Below are positions 33,134-41,349 of a stretch of 64,000 bases of DNA, piece by piece. The stretch comes from Verrucomicrobium spinosum DSM 4136 = JCM 18804. Its GTDB lineage: Bacteria > Verrucomicrobiota > Verrucomicrobiia > Verrucomicrobiales > Verrucomicrobiaceae. Made by a program: the position numbers and the translations under genes. Below the pieces are notes generated by a model. That model had not been told where the DNA came from. It made no database searches and saw only the letters and a list, made by a program, of their open reading frames with translations. Numbering within the stretch: position 1 is the stretch's first letter; every line of letters begins with the position of its first letter. The stretch lies in assembly GCF_000172155.1 (NCBI RefSeq), contig NZ_ABIZ01000001.1, forward strand, positions 3,753,105-3,817,104. The letters run 5' to 3'.

Positions 33134-34573
33134 ATGTTCGAAGCACTCCAGGAAAAACTCGAAGGCGCTTTCAAAAAGCTCCGCGGTCACAGCAAGATCA
33201 GTGAATCCAACATCAGCGATTCGATGCGTGAAATTCGCATGGGATTGCTGGAGGCAGATGTGGACTTCAAGGTGGCCAAGGATCTTGTCGAGAACGTCAA
33301 GACCAAGGCACTGGGGGAGGAAGTGCTGCGGACCGTTTCCCCCAGTCAGCAGATCGTCAAGATCTTCCACGACGAACTGGTCGTCCTGTTGGGCGAAGGG
33401 ACTGCCACTCTGGATTTGAATCCTCCGCAGCGCCTGCTTATCGCGGGTTTGAACGGGGCAGGTAAGACCACCACTTCAGGCAAGCTGGCGGCCCTTTTGA
33501 AAAAGCAGGGCAAGAAGCCCCTGCTGGTTGCGTGTGACGTGTTCCGGCCTGCGGCCGTGAAGCAACTCGTGGTGCTGGGCGAGAGCATCGGGGTGCCGGT
33601 GTTCCAGCCAGAGGAAGGGGAGAAGGACGCCGTGCGTGCCGCAAAGCAGGGCCTGGAGTGGGTGGAGAAACAGGGGGGAGGTATTGCCATCTTTGACACC
33701 GCCGGTCGTCAGGAAGTGGACGAGGGCCTCCTGGAAGAACTGATCAAGATCAAAAACGTAGTGCAGCCGCGTGAAGTCTTGCTCGTGGCAGACGCGGCCA
33801 CCGGTCAGCAGGCAGTGAGCGTGGCCAAGACCTTTAATGACGCCATCGGGATCACCGGCCTCGTCATGACGAAGCTGGATGGCGATGCTCGTGGCGGGGC
33901 GTTGCTTTCCATGAAACAGGTCACCGGATGCCCGGTGAAGTTTGTGGGCATGGGGGAGAAGATTGACCAGCTGGAAGTCTTCCACCCTGATCGCATGGCT
34001 CAGCGCATACTCGGCATGGGGGATGTCGTCTCACTCGTGGAGAAGGCCGCAGATGCCATCAATGAGGAAGATGCCATGCGCATCGCCAAGCGGGTGCAGG
34101 AGGCGAAGTTCGACTTCAATGATTTCCTCGGCCAGATGAAGTTCATGCGCAAGCTGGGACCGCTGGAGTCCATCCTGGGCATGCTGCCTGGCATGGGCGC
34201 ACTTAAGGGGCTCAATGTGGAAGAGAAGCGGATGAAGCATGTGGAGGCAATCATCCTGAGCATGACCGCCAAGGAGCGTACCAAGCCGGAATTGCTCAAC
34301 GGCAGCCGTCGCAAACGCATCGCCAATGGCAGTGGGCGCCCTGTGGTGGAAGTAAATCAGCTCCTCAAGCAGTTTGAGATGATGCGAAAGTTGATGCGGA
34401 ACAAGGGCATGATGAAGGGGTTGATGGGCAGCATGATGGGCGGTGGCGGGGCTGGTGGCATGCCAGATCTCAGCAGCCTGGGAGGAATGGGCGGCATGCC
34501 TCCGGGCTTTGGCGGCGGCGGCAAAGGAGGAATGCCCAAAATGAGCAAGCGGCCGAAGGGCTTCAAATTCTAG
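33134..34573 (+). CDS. ffh: Signal recognition particle GTPase Ffh
   Basis: 479 residues. The N domain (MFEALQEKLEGAFKKLRG) leads into the G domain with P-loop GLNGAGKTT, the SRP insertion DVFRPAAVKQL, DTAGRQEVDEGL and TKLDGDARGGA. The methionine-rich M domain (about 300-430) binds signal sequences and 4.5S RNA. The C-terminal tail is unusually Gly/Met-rich. Ffh delivers nascent membrane and secreted proteins to FtsY. The start MFEAL at 33134 fits the family; the frame continues upstream inside the deacetylase gene in another frame and is not coding. No SRP RNA gene was found nearby. Confidence 0.97.
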   Translation: MFEALQEKLEGAFKKLRGHSKISESNISDSMREIRMGLLEADVDFKVAKDLVENVKTKALGEEVLRTVSPSQQIVKIFHDELVVLLGEGTATLDLNPPQRLLIAGLNGAGKTTTSGKLAALLKKQGKKPLLVACDVFRPAAVKQLVVLGESIGVPVFQPEEGEKDAVRAAKQGLEWVEKQGGGIAIFDTAGRQEVDEGLLEELIKIKNVVQPREVLLVADAATGQQAVSVAKTFNDAIGITGLVMTKLDGDARGGALLSMKQVTGCPVKFVGMGEKIDQLEVFHPDRMAQRILGMGDVVSLVEKAADAINEEDAMRIAKRVQEAKFDFNDFLGQMKFMRKLGPLESILGMLPGMGALKGLNVEEKRMKHVEAIILSMTAKERTKPELLNGSRRKRIANGSGRPVVEVNQLLKQFEMMRKLMRNKGMMKGLMGSMMGGGGAGGMPDLSSLGGMGGMPPGFGGGGKGGMPKMSKRPKGFKF

Positions 34574-34759
34574 ACCCCGGGGGGCCGATGCAGCGCTCGG
34601 GTGACAAGGCAGACGAGCCGTCTCGGCTCCTGGCTGCTGTGTTTATCGGGAACAAGAACTGAGGCGGCTCTTCTACCTTGGCGGAGAGGCCATGCTGTCT
34701 GGTTGGGGATGCCTCGCAGTGACCGGCATCTCCATTTTTATGGGAGCATCCGGGAAATA

Positions 34760-34777
34760 AGCCTTCCAAGGAGGGCT
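34760..34777. terminator. Possible hairpin terminator overlapping the minus-strand stop
   Basis: AGCCTTC-CAAG-GAGGGCT, seven pairs including one G-T. On the minus strand it is followed by TATTTCC, on the plus strand by a CT-rich TTCTTTTCC tract. It could end transcripts from either ffh or the gene at 34776-35213. Confidence 0.35.
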
Positions 34778-35213
34778 AAGGCCCCTTCTTTTCCTCTTTT
34801 GCACCTGCGTCCGGGGGCGGCACGAGGGGGGTGACCTCTGCAGTGGGGTTGGCCATGTCCCAGATTTTTAGCTCGATGGGACGTGCCAGCAGTGGCTTGA
34901 TCTTCTCATCCATGATGAGGGTGTATTCCTTAAGCGCGGCATCCAGTTGAGCGCGGGTCACAGGCGCATCCACAGGGATGCCCGCCGTCGGCCCCTTTCT
35001 GAAGTCCTCTTTGAGGGCAAAAATCTGGTCGTCCAAAAAGGACGCAGTCTGCGTGGTCTCCTCAAGCTTCTTGCGGGTTTCCCCCAGTTCCTGCCGCAGT
35101 TTTTCCAACGCATGTTCCTGGTGCACCACTCGCGATTCCACGGTGAGGGTCAGGTACCCAACTGCCAACGCGATGAGCAGGCTGAGGATGGCCGGGAGGT
35201 GATTCATGCTCAT
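34776..35213 (-). CDS. Small single-pass coiled-coil membrane protein
   Basis: 145 residues from the ATG at 35213. One membrane helix (about 6-24, AILSLLIALAVGYLTLTV) is followed by a predicted coiled coil (31-55, HALEKLRQELGETRKKLEE), a helical region, and a Pro/Lys-rich tail. No family is recognised. It is convergent with ffh and separated by 178 bp from the zinc-ribbon gene on the same strand. It may be an envelope structural or scaffold protein. Confidence 0.6.
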   Translation of the reverse strand: MSMNHLPAILSLLIALAVGYLTLTVESRVVHQEHALEKLRQELGETRKKLEETTQTASFLDDQIFALKEDFRKGPTAGIPVDAPVTRAQLDAALKEYTLIMDEKIKPLLARPIELKIWDMANPTAEVTPLVPPPDAGAKEEKKGP

Positions 35214-35391
35214 GCGTTTTCGATTCGGGGAAGCGAAGGCAGGTGCAACCGACTCAGAATATCCGCCCGCAAGGGAACCCGTACGGGCGGGCCAAGGGGG
35301 CGAGTCAAAACACCATAACACTCAATACGATTCCGTCGAGAAGCTTGCGCGTAGGAAGCCTGGCAAATGCCTTCCCGTGACGGGCAAGTTG

Positions 35392-35670
35392 TCAGGAAGG
35401 GCGGGAAACTGCCGAAACCGGACCTGGGGGCAAAACGAAGGTTCCGCACTTGGGACAGAGAAAGCATGAAGGTGCTTGTTGGTAGTCGAGAACTTTCACC
35501 TTCTTCGGTCTGGGCGCGTCGCGGCTTTCCCTACGTGGCTTGAAGTACAGGTGCTGGTACCCGTGGCCAAACATCAGAAAGCCCAGGCCCGTGCAGTTGA
35601 TATCGGCTTTGCCCAGAGTCATCGTCTCTCCGCAGCAGGGGCAAGGGAGCGGGTTGGGGGCATATGTCAT
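35392..35670 (-). CDS. Small zinc-ribbon protein
   Basis: 92 residues with two cysteine knuckles, CPCCG (C10, C12, C13) near the N-terminus and CPKCG near residue 72 (with an extra FLC just before), the arrangement of a zinc ribbon. The stretch between is Gly/Phe-rich (GLGFLMFGHGYQHLYF) and then basic. Proteins of this shape occur as short hypothetical zinc-binding proteins; no specific function can be given. It is divergent from the 32-residue basic protein. Confidence 0.6.
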   Translation of the reverse strand: MTYAPNPLPCPCCGETMTLGKADINCTGLGFLMFGHGYQHLYFKPRRESRDAPRPKKVKVLDYQQAPSCFLCPKCGTFVLPPGPVSAVSRPS

Positions 35671-35736
35671 CGAGTGAAAACGAAGAGTCGGGCGAATTTC
35701 TCGCGAATCTGATCCTCTGCTTTGAGGAAGTGCCCT

Positions 35737-35764
35737 TTGCGCCGATTCGAGAACAAGCTATCCT
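35737..35764 (+). promoter_or_regulatory. Possible promoter of the 32-residue basic protein gene
   Basis: TTGCGC (35737-35742), 16-base spacer, TATCCT (35759-35764), about 35 bases before the ATG at 35800. Consensus match only. Confidence 0.3.
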
Positions 35765-35799
35765 AGCACGGTCAAAATTTCAGCAACCAAGCAACTCCT

Positions 35800-35898
35800 A
35801 TGAAATCCAACGACGCCAGAAAAGAGAAGAAGAAGGCCCCAAGCAAAACTCCCAAGGAGAAGAAGCTCGCCAAGGCCGAGAAAAAGAAAAATAAGTAG
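35800..35898 (+). CDS. 32-residue Lys-rich protein
   Basis: Tiny open frame running from ATG 35800 to TAG 35898, too short for ordinary gene finders. About 15 of the 32 residues are lysine; the middle reads KKKAPSKTPKEKKLAKAEKK. The composition (Lys, Ala, Glu, Pro) is very unlike out-of-frame noise in this GC-rich DNA. It recalls small basic proteins of unknown role seen in related phyla, which may bind nucleic acid or the ribosome; that is inference. A plausible promoter lies just upstream and a series of hairpins directly downstream. Confidence 0.55.
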   Translation: MKSNDARKEKKKAPSKTPKEKKLAKAEKKKNK

Positions 35899-35902
35899 TC
35901 AA

Positions 35903-36042
35903 GCGAGGACCGGATGGTCCGACCTCGCCGTTCGTGGAAAAATCTACACAGGAGTTCGATCCTCCTGTGAAGCCGTTACGCCGTGTAACGGACAGCCAGT
36001 TCCGACTGACACGACATCGCGGAGTGCCCGCAGACACTCCGC
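35903..36042 (+). other. Cluster of consecutive hairpins, possible structured RNA
   Basis: Five stems in 140 bases: GCGAGG/CCTCGC with inner ACC/GGT (35903-35928); CACAGGAG/CTCCTGTG around a TTCGATC loop (about 35947-35969); CGTTAC/GTAACG (35974-35990); a CAGT/ACTG tetraloop hairpin (35997-36008); GCGGAGTG/CACTCCGC (36019-36042). The second has the exact shape of a tRNA T arm, but no acceptor or anticodon arm can be built, so it is not a tRNA. It may be a 3' UTR structure, a noncoding RNA, or stacked terminators between convergent genes. Confidence 0.4.
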
Positions 36043-36060
36043 CAGTGCTCATGGTCGAAC

Positions 36061-37215
36061 TCAGCCCAGTTTCTCAAGATCGATCCACTTGCGCTGTTCC
36101 CATGAGGCCAGGCCCGCCTCGGCGAGTTGCACGCCTTTGGCACCTTCGCGGAGAGTCCAGCGGAAGGGGGCATCAATGGCCACGTGCTTCAGGAAAAGCT
36201 CCCATTGGATTTTGAAGGCGTTGTCGTAGGTGGTGGCGTCGGGTACCTCCTGCCAGCTGCCGTTGAAGTCGATGGGCTGGTCAATGTCTGGATTCCAGGT
36301 GGGCCGGGGAGTGGTGCCCAGGCTCTGAGCCCAGCACTTGCGGAGTCCCACGATGGCCGAGCCGTGGGTGCCATCCACCTGCATGGTGAAGAGGTCATCG
36401 CGACGCACCCGGACCGTCCAGGAGCTGTTGAACTGGCAGACCACTCCGGTCTCAGTTTCAAAGGTGGCGTAGCAGGCGTCGTCGGAGGTGCAGTCGTATT
36501 TGTTGCCACGCTCATCCACACGTTGGGGGAGGTGGGTGGCCCCCAGGCAGCTCACAGACTTTACTTCGCCGAAGAGATTGTCCACGACATAGCGCCAGTG
36601 GCACAGCATGTCCACGATGATGCCGCCTCCCTCTTCTTTGCGGTAGTTCCAGGAGGGGCGCTGAGCCGGCTGATCTTCATCCAGACCGGTGAAGACCCAG
36701 TAGCCAAACTCGCCGCGAACGCTGAGGATCTTGCCGAAGAAGCCTTGGTCACGGAGAACCTTGAACTTGCGAATTCCTGGCAGCCACAGCTTGTCCTGCA
36801 CCACTCCATTCTTTACTCCGGCATCTTCACAGAGCTTGGCCAGGCGGAGAGCTTCATGTGTCTCCACCGCCGTGGGCTTCTCACAATAGATCGCCTTGCC
36901 AGCCTGCACGGCCATTTCCACGAACCGGGCACGCTGTAGGGTGCCTGAGGCATCGAAGAAGATCTCGTAGGTGGGGTCTTTAAACACTGATTCCAGGTCG
37001 GTGCTGTACTTCTGCACCCCCGTGCGGGTGGCGAGGGCGCGCAGCTTGTCCTCATTCCGTCCGGTGAGGATCGGATCAGGCATCAGCGTCAGATCGTCAT
37101 TCACCTTCAGGCCGCCCTGCTTGATGATGGCAAGGATGGAGCGGATGAGGTGCTGGTTGGTGCCCATGCGTCCGGTGACGCCGTTCAGGATGATGCCGAT
37201 TCTGCGTGTTTCCAT
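36061..37215 (-). CDS. Gfo/Idh/MocA-family oxidoreductase
   Basis: 384 residues with an N-terminal NAD(P)-binding Rossmann domain (IGIILNGVTGRMGTNQHL, residues 7-24) and the family EKPTAVETHEAL segment, whose Lys is catalytic. The C-terminal alpha/beta dimer and substrate domain includes NYRKEEGGGIIVDMLCHWRYV, with the conserved GGG-x3-D-x3-H pattern. It oxidises or epimerises a sugar or inositol-like ring. Immediately upstream (68 bp) on the same strand is a TIM-barrel sugar isomerase gene, so they form a catabolic pair probably controlled by the divergent AraC protein. Confidence 0.9.
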   Translation of the reverse strand: METRRIGIILNGVTGRMGTNQHLIRSILAIIKQGGLKVNDDLTLMPDPILTGRNEDKLRALATRTGVQKYSTDLESVFKDPTYEIFFDASGTLQRARFVEMAVQAGKAIYCEKPTAVETHEALRLAKLCEDAGVKNGVVQDKLWLPGIRKFKVLRDQGFFGKILSVRGEFGYWVFTGLDEDQPAQRPSWNYRKEEGGGIIVDMLCHWRYVVDNLFGEVKSVSCLGATHLPQRVDERGNKYDCTSDDACYATFETETGVVCQFNSSWTVRVRRDDLFTMQVDGTHGSAIVGLRKCWAQSLGTTPRPTWNPDIDQPIDFNGSWQEVPDATTYDNAFKIQWELFLKHVAIDAPFRWTLREGAKGVQLAEAGLASWEQRKWIDLEKLG

Positions 37216-37282
37216 GGAGTAAGGTTGGCGTGGATTGAAGGAAAGAGGTGCTGGGTATCAGGAAAGAACAGTCCCGCTGTTC

Positions 37283-38098
37283 TCAGGCCACATGCTCTTG
37301 AAAGGCCTGGGTGATCTGGGCCAGGTAGGAGGTCTGGTCCATCGACCAGTAACGGGTGGAGAAGATCTCCACCTCGGAGTAGCCGTGAAAACCGGTCGCT
37401 TCCACCCACCCTTTGATCTGGCGGATGGGGATGCAGCCTTCCCCCATGAGACCACGATCATTGAGAAAGTCGGTCGTGGGCGTTTTCCAGTCGCAGACGT
37501 GAAAAGCAAAGAGGCGGTTCTTGTTGCCAGTGATCTTGATCTGGGCTTCGAGGGCGTCATCCCACCAGACGTGGTACACGTCCACCGCCAGACCGAGATT
37601 GGCGGGTGAGCCGAGGTGGTCGCAGATCTCGTTGGCCTGACGCATCGTGTTCACCGCCGAGCGATCGTCGGCGTACATGGGATGAAGCGGTTCGATTGCC
37701 AGTTTCACCCCGGCTTGTTCTGCTGCCGGGAGGACGGCGGCGATGCCGTCCGCGATCTGGCGACGCGACTCGGAGAGGGGCTGCCCGGGGACGGCACCGC
37801 AGACCAGGACGATCAGCGGGGCACCCAGCGCGTGGGCTTCGTCGATGGCCCGAAGATTGTCGTCGATGGCCGCTTGTCGGCTGGTGGGGGAGTGGCTGGG
37901 AAAGAATCCGCCGCGGCACAGGCTGATGATCTCTAGTCCTGCGCCCCTGAGGTTCTGGCCGGCTTTCGCAATGTCGTGGCCTGCCAGGTGCTGCCGCCAG
38001 ACCGTGATGCCGCCCACGCCCGCTGCCGGGTAGTGCCGGGCACAGTCGTCGAGCGACCAGGGTTTGGTCGTCATGGTGTGAATGCAGCATCGGCTCAT
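37283..38098 (-). CDS. Sugar phosphate isomerase/epimerase (AP endonuclease 2-fold TIM barrel)
   Basis: 271 residues from the ATG at 38098. TIM-barrel elements of the xylose-isomerase-like family: ISLCRGGFFPSH, IVLVCGAVPGQPL, LAIEPLHPMYADDRSAVN (metal-binding Glu and His), LAVDVYHVWWD (Asp, His) and the closing GEGCIPIRQIKGWVEATGFHGYSEVEIF. It probably isomerises a keto-sugar or inositol derivative using a divalent metal. It is paired with the Gfo/Idh dehydrogenase downstream, and about 100 bp from the divergent AraC gene. Alternative start at 38074. Confidence 0.85.
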   Translation of the reverse strand: MSRCCIHTMTTKPWSLDDCARHYPAAGVGGITVWRQHLAGHDIAKAGQNLRGAGLEIISLCRGGFFPSHSPTSRQAAIDDNLRAIDEAHALGAPLIVLVCGAVPGQPLSESRRQIADGIAAVLPAAEQAGVKLAIEPLHPMYADDRSAVNTMRQANEICDHLGSPANLGLAVDVYHVWWDDALEAQIKITGNKNRLFAFHVCDWKTPTTDFLNDRGLMGEGCIPIRQIKGWVEATGFHGYSEVEIFSTRYWSMDQTSYLAQITQAFQEHVA

Positions 38099-38199
38099 AG
38101 GAGTCAGTCGGGAAGGGGGGCGCACGGGAGCAAGTTGGCGGGTTGAGGTTAATCGCAACCTGCTAGAACTATGGCATTTGCACTAGCACTTTTTCGACA

Positions 38200-39063
38200 G
38201 TGCGCTTTTGTCTAGGCGGAGCCCGACCTGTGAAGAACTACCGCCCTCTGCTCATCCAGGATCTGAATCTGCAAATCGCGGGCATCAAGGTCATGCGGTT
38301 GCGGATCAACCGCCACCTGCCTGAGGCCCGGTGGAACGAGCACTCCCATGATCACGATCAACTCCTGATCTACCTGATGGGACGGGGTCAGCAGAGGCTG
38401 GGAGACGCGCTCTACACCGCCAGGCCTGGCACGGTCATCCATGTGCCGCCTGGGCAACCGCACGCCTTTGATCAGCAGGCGAGCCGCCCGCCTCTATGCC
38501 TGGTGCTGGATCTGGAGATGAGCACTGGCAGGGGCGTGGCGCACACTTGTGACCAGCTCACCGCTGATCAGCTCACTGAGACCAAATCCCGCCTGAGCAC
38601 CTTGTTCCGCGACCCTCAGATTGAGCGGCGGGAGATGAGCTTCCGAGTGGCCGCTGTGGTGCTGGACATCCTGGACATGGCTCTTAAAGCCATTGGGTGG
38701 CTTGTTCCCGTGAACCGCTCCAGCAGTGCCCGTCACTACTCGCTGGCCAAGCGGGTGGAGCGGCTGCTGGAGACCAAGGATGCGAGTGACGTGCCGCTGG
38801 AAGAGATTGCCCGGCAGAGCGGCTACCAGCAGGATCACCTCAACCGCCTGCTCCGGGCGGAATGCGGCCTCACTCTTGGGCAGATGCGAGCCAGGATCAG
38901 GCTAAAGAAAGCCGTCGCATTGATTGAGGAGAACCGGCCCATTCAAGAGGTAGGGGAGAAAGTAGGCATCTTGGATCCCAACTATTTTGCCCGCTGGTTC
39001 CGCCAGCAGACCGGCATGACCCCCTCTGCATGGCGAAGGAAGCCGGGGGAATTGAGGTTTTAG
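38200..39063 (+). CDS. AraC-family regulator of the adjacent sugar genes
   Basis: 287 residues from a GTG start at 38200; another GTG at 38230 is possible. The N-terminal cupin (HSHDHDQLLIYLMGRGQQ ... TVIHVPPGQPHAFDQQ) is a sugar-sensor domain. The C-terminal two helix-turn-helix region contains DVPLEEIARQSGYQQDHLNRLLR and VGEKVGILDPNYFARWFRQQTG. Divergent transcription from the isomerase/dehydrogenase pair, across a 100-bp gap, suggests that it activates or represses them in response to their substrate. A 15-bp hairpin terminates it. Confidence 0.85.
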   Translation: MRFCLGGARPVKNYRPLLIQDLNLQIAGIKVMRLRINRHLPEARWNEHSHDHDQLLIYLMGRGQQRLGDALYTARPGTVIHVPPGQPHAFDQQASRPPLCLVLDLEMSTGRGVAHTCDQLTADQLTETKSRLSTLFRDPQIERREMSFRVAAVVLDILDMALKAIGWLVPVNRSSSARHYSLAKRVERLLETKDASDVPLEEIARQSGYQQDHLNRLLRAECGLTLGQMRARIRLKKAVALIEENRPIQEVGEKVGILDPNYFARWFRQQTGMTPSAWRRKPGELRF

Positions 39064-39102
39064 TGGATGCGTCCGCCACCGGATGCGCTCGACCCATCGA
39101 CA

Positions 39103-39135
39103 CCTGCACCTTGAGGCGGGGCCTCAAGGTGCAGG
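39103..39135. terminator. Perfect 15-bp hairpin after the AraC gene
   Basis: CCTGCACCTTGAGGC (39103-39117) and its exact inverse complement (39121-39135) flank a GGG loop. It lies 40 bp after the AraC stop and about 170 bp before the convergent DAC gene end. No U-run follows, so it may act as a terminator with help, as an RNA stabiliser, or be a repeat element. The rest of 39136-39306 shows nothing recognisable. Confidence 0.6.
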
Positions 39136-39306
39136 CCGCACTCCGGAGGGTTGTTTCCTCTAAATGCGGGCAGCGCTCTCGTGGCGGGACCGGCGTTCGT
39201 TCCTTTCGCACCACTCCTCGTAGTACCCGTCGGGGCAGGTTCCATCATCCTTTGCGCCGCACGTCACTCCCCAAAGTTCTTCTGCCGGATGTTCGCAGTT
39301 ATTTGT

Positions 39307-40584
39307 CTAGCCCACACTGTGCGTCCAAAAAAGTACGCGGTCATCCACGTTGGCGATCATGCGTACCTGGCTGTCCTGAGAGATCACAAAGCCGATGACC
39401 TCGGGCTCCACGGAGCAAAGCCGGTACACGGACCTATGACGGGTGCCGTCCGCCTGGACATTCCAGGGCACGGTGACGGTGCCGTCCAGATCCTGGGCAT
39501 GACCTACTTGCAGGACGGTGCGGTCCACGCGGATCTCCCCACCAAAGCCCAGCAGGCAAAGACGCTGATCAAGGACCAGCGCGCCGTCCACTTGCATGAG
39601 GTCGGAGAAGAAACGAGCCAGTTCGAAGAAGGATTCTTCCAACTGGTCCAGCTCCGGATCACGGCTGGTGCAGAAGATATCCCAGGCCTGTTCCACGGTG
39701 GCACCGGACGGAGACAGTTCACCCACGCGGCGGATGAAGGACTGCAGCAGGTGGCGGAAGCGAAGTCCGGCGTCGTCTGTTTCAGCAGAGTATTTGCAAT
39801 CGATCCAGCGGGCAGCGGCGTCTTCACCCTCTGCTCCTTCAGGGAGCACCACCACGCTGCCGCCGTGGCCGCTGGTTCGGACGAGGTTGATGATCCGTTT
39901 TACAAACTGGAGGGAGATGAGATGGCTGAGCTCTGCATACGCTTCCAGATGCAAGGAGCAGGGGAGACAGTCATCGGACAACTCCGCCACGAGCTTGCGG
40001 CGCAGCTCGCGGAATCGATCATTGAGGAGACGGGACTGGAATACATCCAGCCGGGGGCCATGGAACTCCGTGCCGCGCCACTCGGCCATCAGTTCGTACC
40101 CGTCGTAAAAGAGAAGCCATCCCGGATCGCGCACATGGATGACGGGGTTCGAGATGTCATTCCCGGCAGATTTGCGCCCCCCCGCCACCAGGTTCATCCA
40201 GCGGGGTCCGGTATTGATCACACCCCAGATGGAGAGACTGCGGTCCCGGGATTCATCCGGCCACACTGCCACCACGGAGTGGAAGAAGCTGGCGGCCGGG
40301 CTGAGACGTTTGATCTCATTTGGCGTCAGCTTGTGCGGCACGGCGAAGCGGATCGCGTGGCTGGCATTGGGTGGACCGTTCGTGGGATTGAAGCTGTCTG
40401 GGGGGGCGAGAATCACGCGGGCCCGGACTGCCCGACCCTCCTCCTTCAGCAGGCTCGCTGCGTAGAGGATCTGACAAATTTTCTCGATCTCGTGCGGCAA
40501 CGGGCATCCGGCCAGGTGCTGCACACGGGAGTGGATCACATTCAGCGTGTCCTTCAGGGTGAGTTCAGGGGTGGTGCCGGTCAT
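39307..40584 (-). CDS. Diadenylate-cyclase (DAC) domain protein with N-terminal sensor region
   Basis: 425 residues. The last 100 residues match the DAC catalytic domain that makes cyclic di-AMP from two ATP: DGA at 333-335 (VDGALVLDQ), LLGFGGEI, and GTRHR with R382-H383-R384, then VISQDSQVRMI. Both key motifs are intact, so activity is plausible. The first 300 residues are unlike DisA, CdaA or CdaS. They resemble the predicted sensor regions (DACNV-type) of unusual DAC proteins described by comparative genomics and lack membrane helices. The protein may couple an unknown small-molecule signal to c-di-AMP. Start ATG 40584. Confidence 0.75.
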   Translation of the reverse strand: MTGTTPELTLKDTLNVIHSRVQHLAGCPLPHEIEKICQILYAASLLKEEGRAVRARVILAPPDSFNPTNGPPNASHAIRFAVPHKLTPNEIKRLSPAASFFHSVVAVWPDESRDRSLSIWGVINTGPRWMNLVAGGRKSAGNDISNPVIHVRDPGWLLFYDGYELMAEWRGTEFHGPRLDVFQSRLLNDRFRELRRKLVAELSDDCLPCSLHLEAYAELSHLISLQFVKRIINLVRTSGHGGSVVVLPEGAEGEDAAARWIDCKYSAETDDAGLRFRHLLQSFIRRVGELSPSGATVEQAWDIFCTSRDPELDQLEESFFELARFFSDLMQVDGALVLDQRLCLLGFGGEIRVDRTVLQVGHAQDLDGTVTVPWNVQADGTRHRSVYRLCSVEPEVIGFVISQDSQVRMIANVDDRVLFWTHSVG

Positions 40585-40676
40585 GGTGCGAAGATCGGGC
40601 AGGGAGGCGAGTGCATTACGACAGAAGTGCCTCGTCCGTCAACGCAAGATGCGAAGAGGGCTATGCCGTACCCCGC

Positions 40677-41324
40677 TCAACTCCCGAGGTGGCGCTTGGT
40701 GTGCACCCATAGCTTCAGTTGGCCACCAAAGGCGGTGCGTTGGCATTCGTAGCCCTCGGGAATCTCATCGCACTGCCCGGCATACGTCACCACGCGTGCG
40801 CCCACCGGGAGGCCCGAAAGCTGGGCCGACACATAGCGGGTGTAGATGTCATACAACTGGGCTTTAAGCTCGACCGTGGCGTCGATCTGGTACGCCTGAC
40901 GGACATTTTCCTCGAAGGGATTGAAAATGTAAAAGGCGTCATAGTCGGTGAAGTCCACTGTGGTGATGTTCCCATGCACAATCTGCACGCGGGGAATGCC
41001 CGACCGGTCGATGAGATTGCGGGCGATGCCTACCAGCTCACCTCGTTGCTCAATCCCGGTGAAGACGCCTTTTGTAGTGGCTGCCCCGATCACGCAAAAC
41101 TTGCCAGGCCCGCAACCCACATCGAGCACCCGGGTGCCTGGTTTGTTCACAAGCAGGGCAGCTGCCTTTCTGGCGACCTCGGCAGGGGTCCAGTGCCATG
41201 GGGAGATCTCCCGCACCTCTCTGGGGTAAAGGCTGTCAAATGAGTCGTCCTCAATGGAGTGAAGAAAACCCGCATCCCACCCAGCGGAGGATGAATCCGG
41301 CGGGTCTGCGAACGAAAGTGTCAT
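40677..41324 (-). CDS. SAM-dependent methyltransferase
   Basis: 215 residues of the class I methyltransferase fold. SAM-binding motif I is VLDVGCGPG (66-74); motif II lies around FTGIEQ, and FYIFNPFEENV corresponds to the catalytic-loop region. An N-terminal extension (SLYPREVREISPWHWTP) is typical of a group of small bacterial methyltransferases with unknown substrates. It is downstream of the two-component operon and upstream of the DAC gene, all on the minus strand, with gaps of 25 and 92 bp. It may be co-transcribed with the hybrid kinase. Confidence 0.8.
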   Translation of the reverse strand: MTLSFADPPDSSSAGWDAGFLHSIEDDSFDSLYPREVREISPWHWTPAEVARKAAALLVNKPGTRVLDVGCGPGKFCVIGAATTKGVFTGIEQRGELVGIARNLIDRSGIPRVQIVHGNITTVDFTDYDAFYIFNPFEENVRQAYQIDATVELKAQLYDIYTRYVSAQLSGLPVGARVVTYAGQCDEIPEGYECQRTAFGGQLKLWVHTKRHLGS

Positions 41325-41349
41325 GACGGGAGAAGGCCACTACAGCGCC

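Noticed and set aside
33079-34775. SRP 4.5S RNA gene near ffh
   Set aside because: The conserved loop sequence of bacterial SRP RNA was not found on either strand around ffh.
35943-35973. tRNA-like T arm (AGGAG-TTCGATC-CTCCT)
   Set aside because: No acceptor stem complementary to the bases after the T arm, no D arm or anticodon arm can be built upstream, so it is not a canonical tRNA gene.
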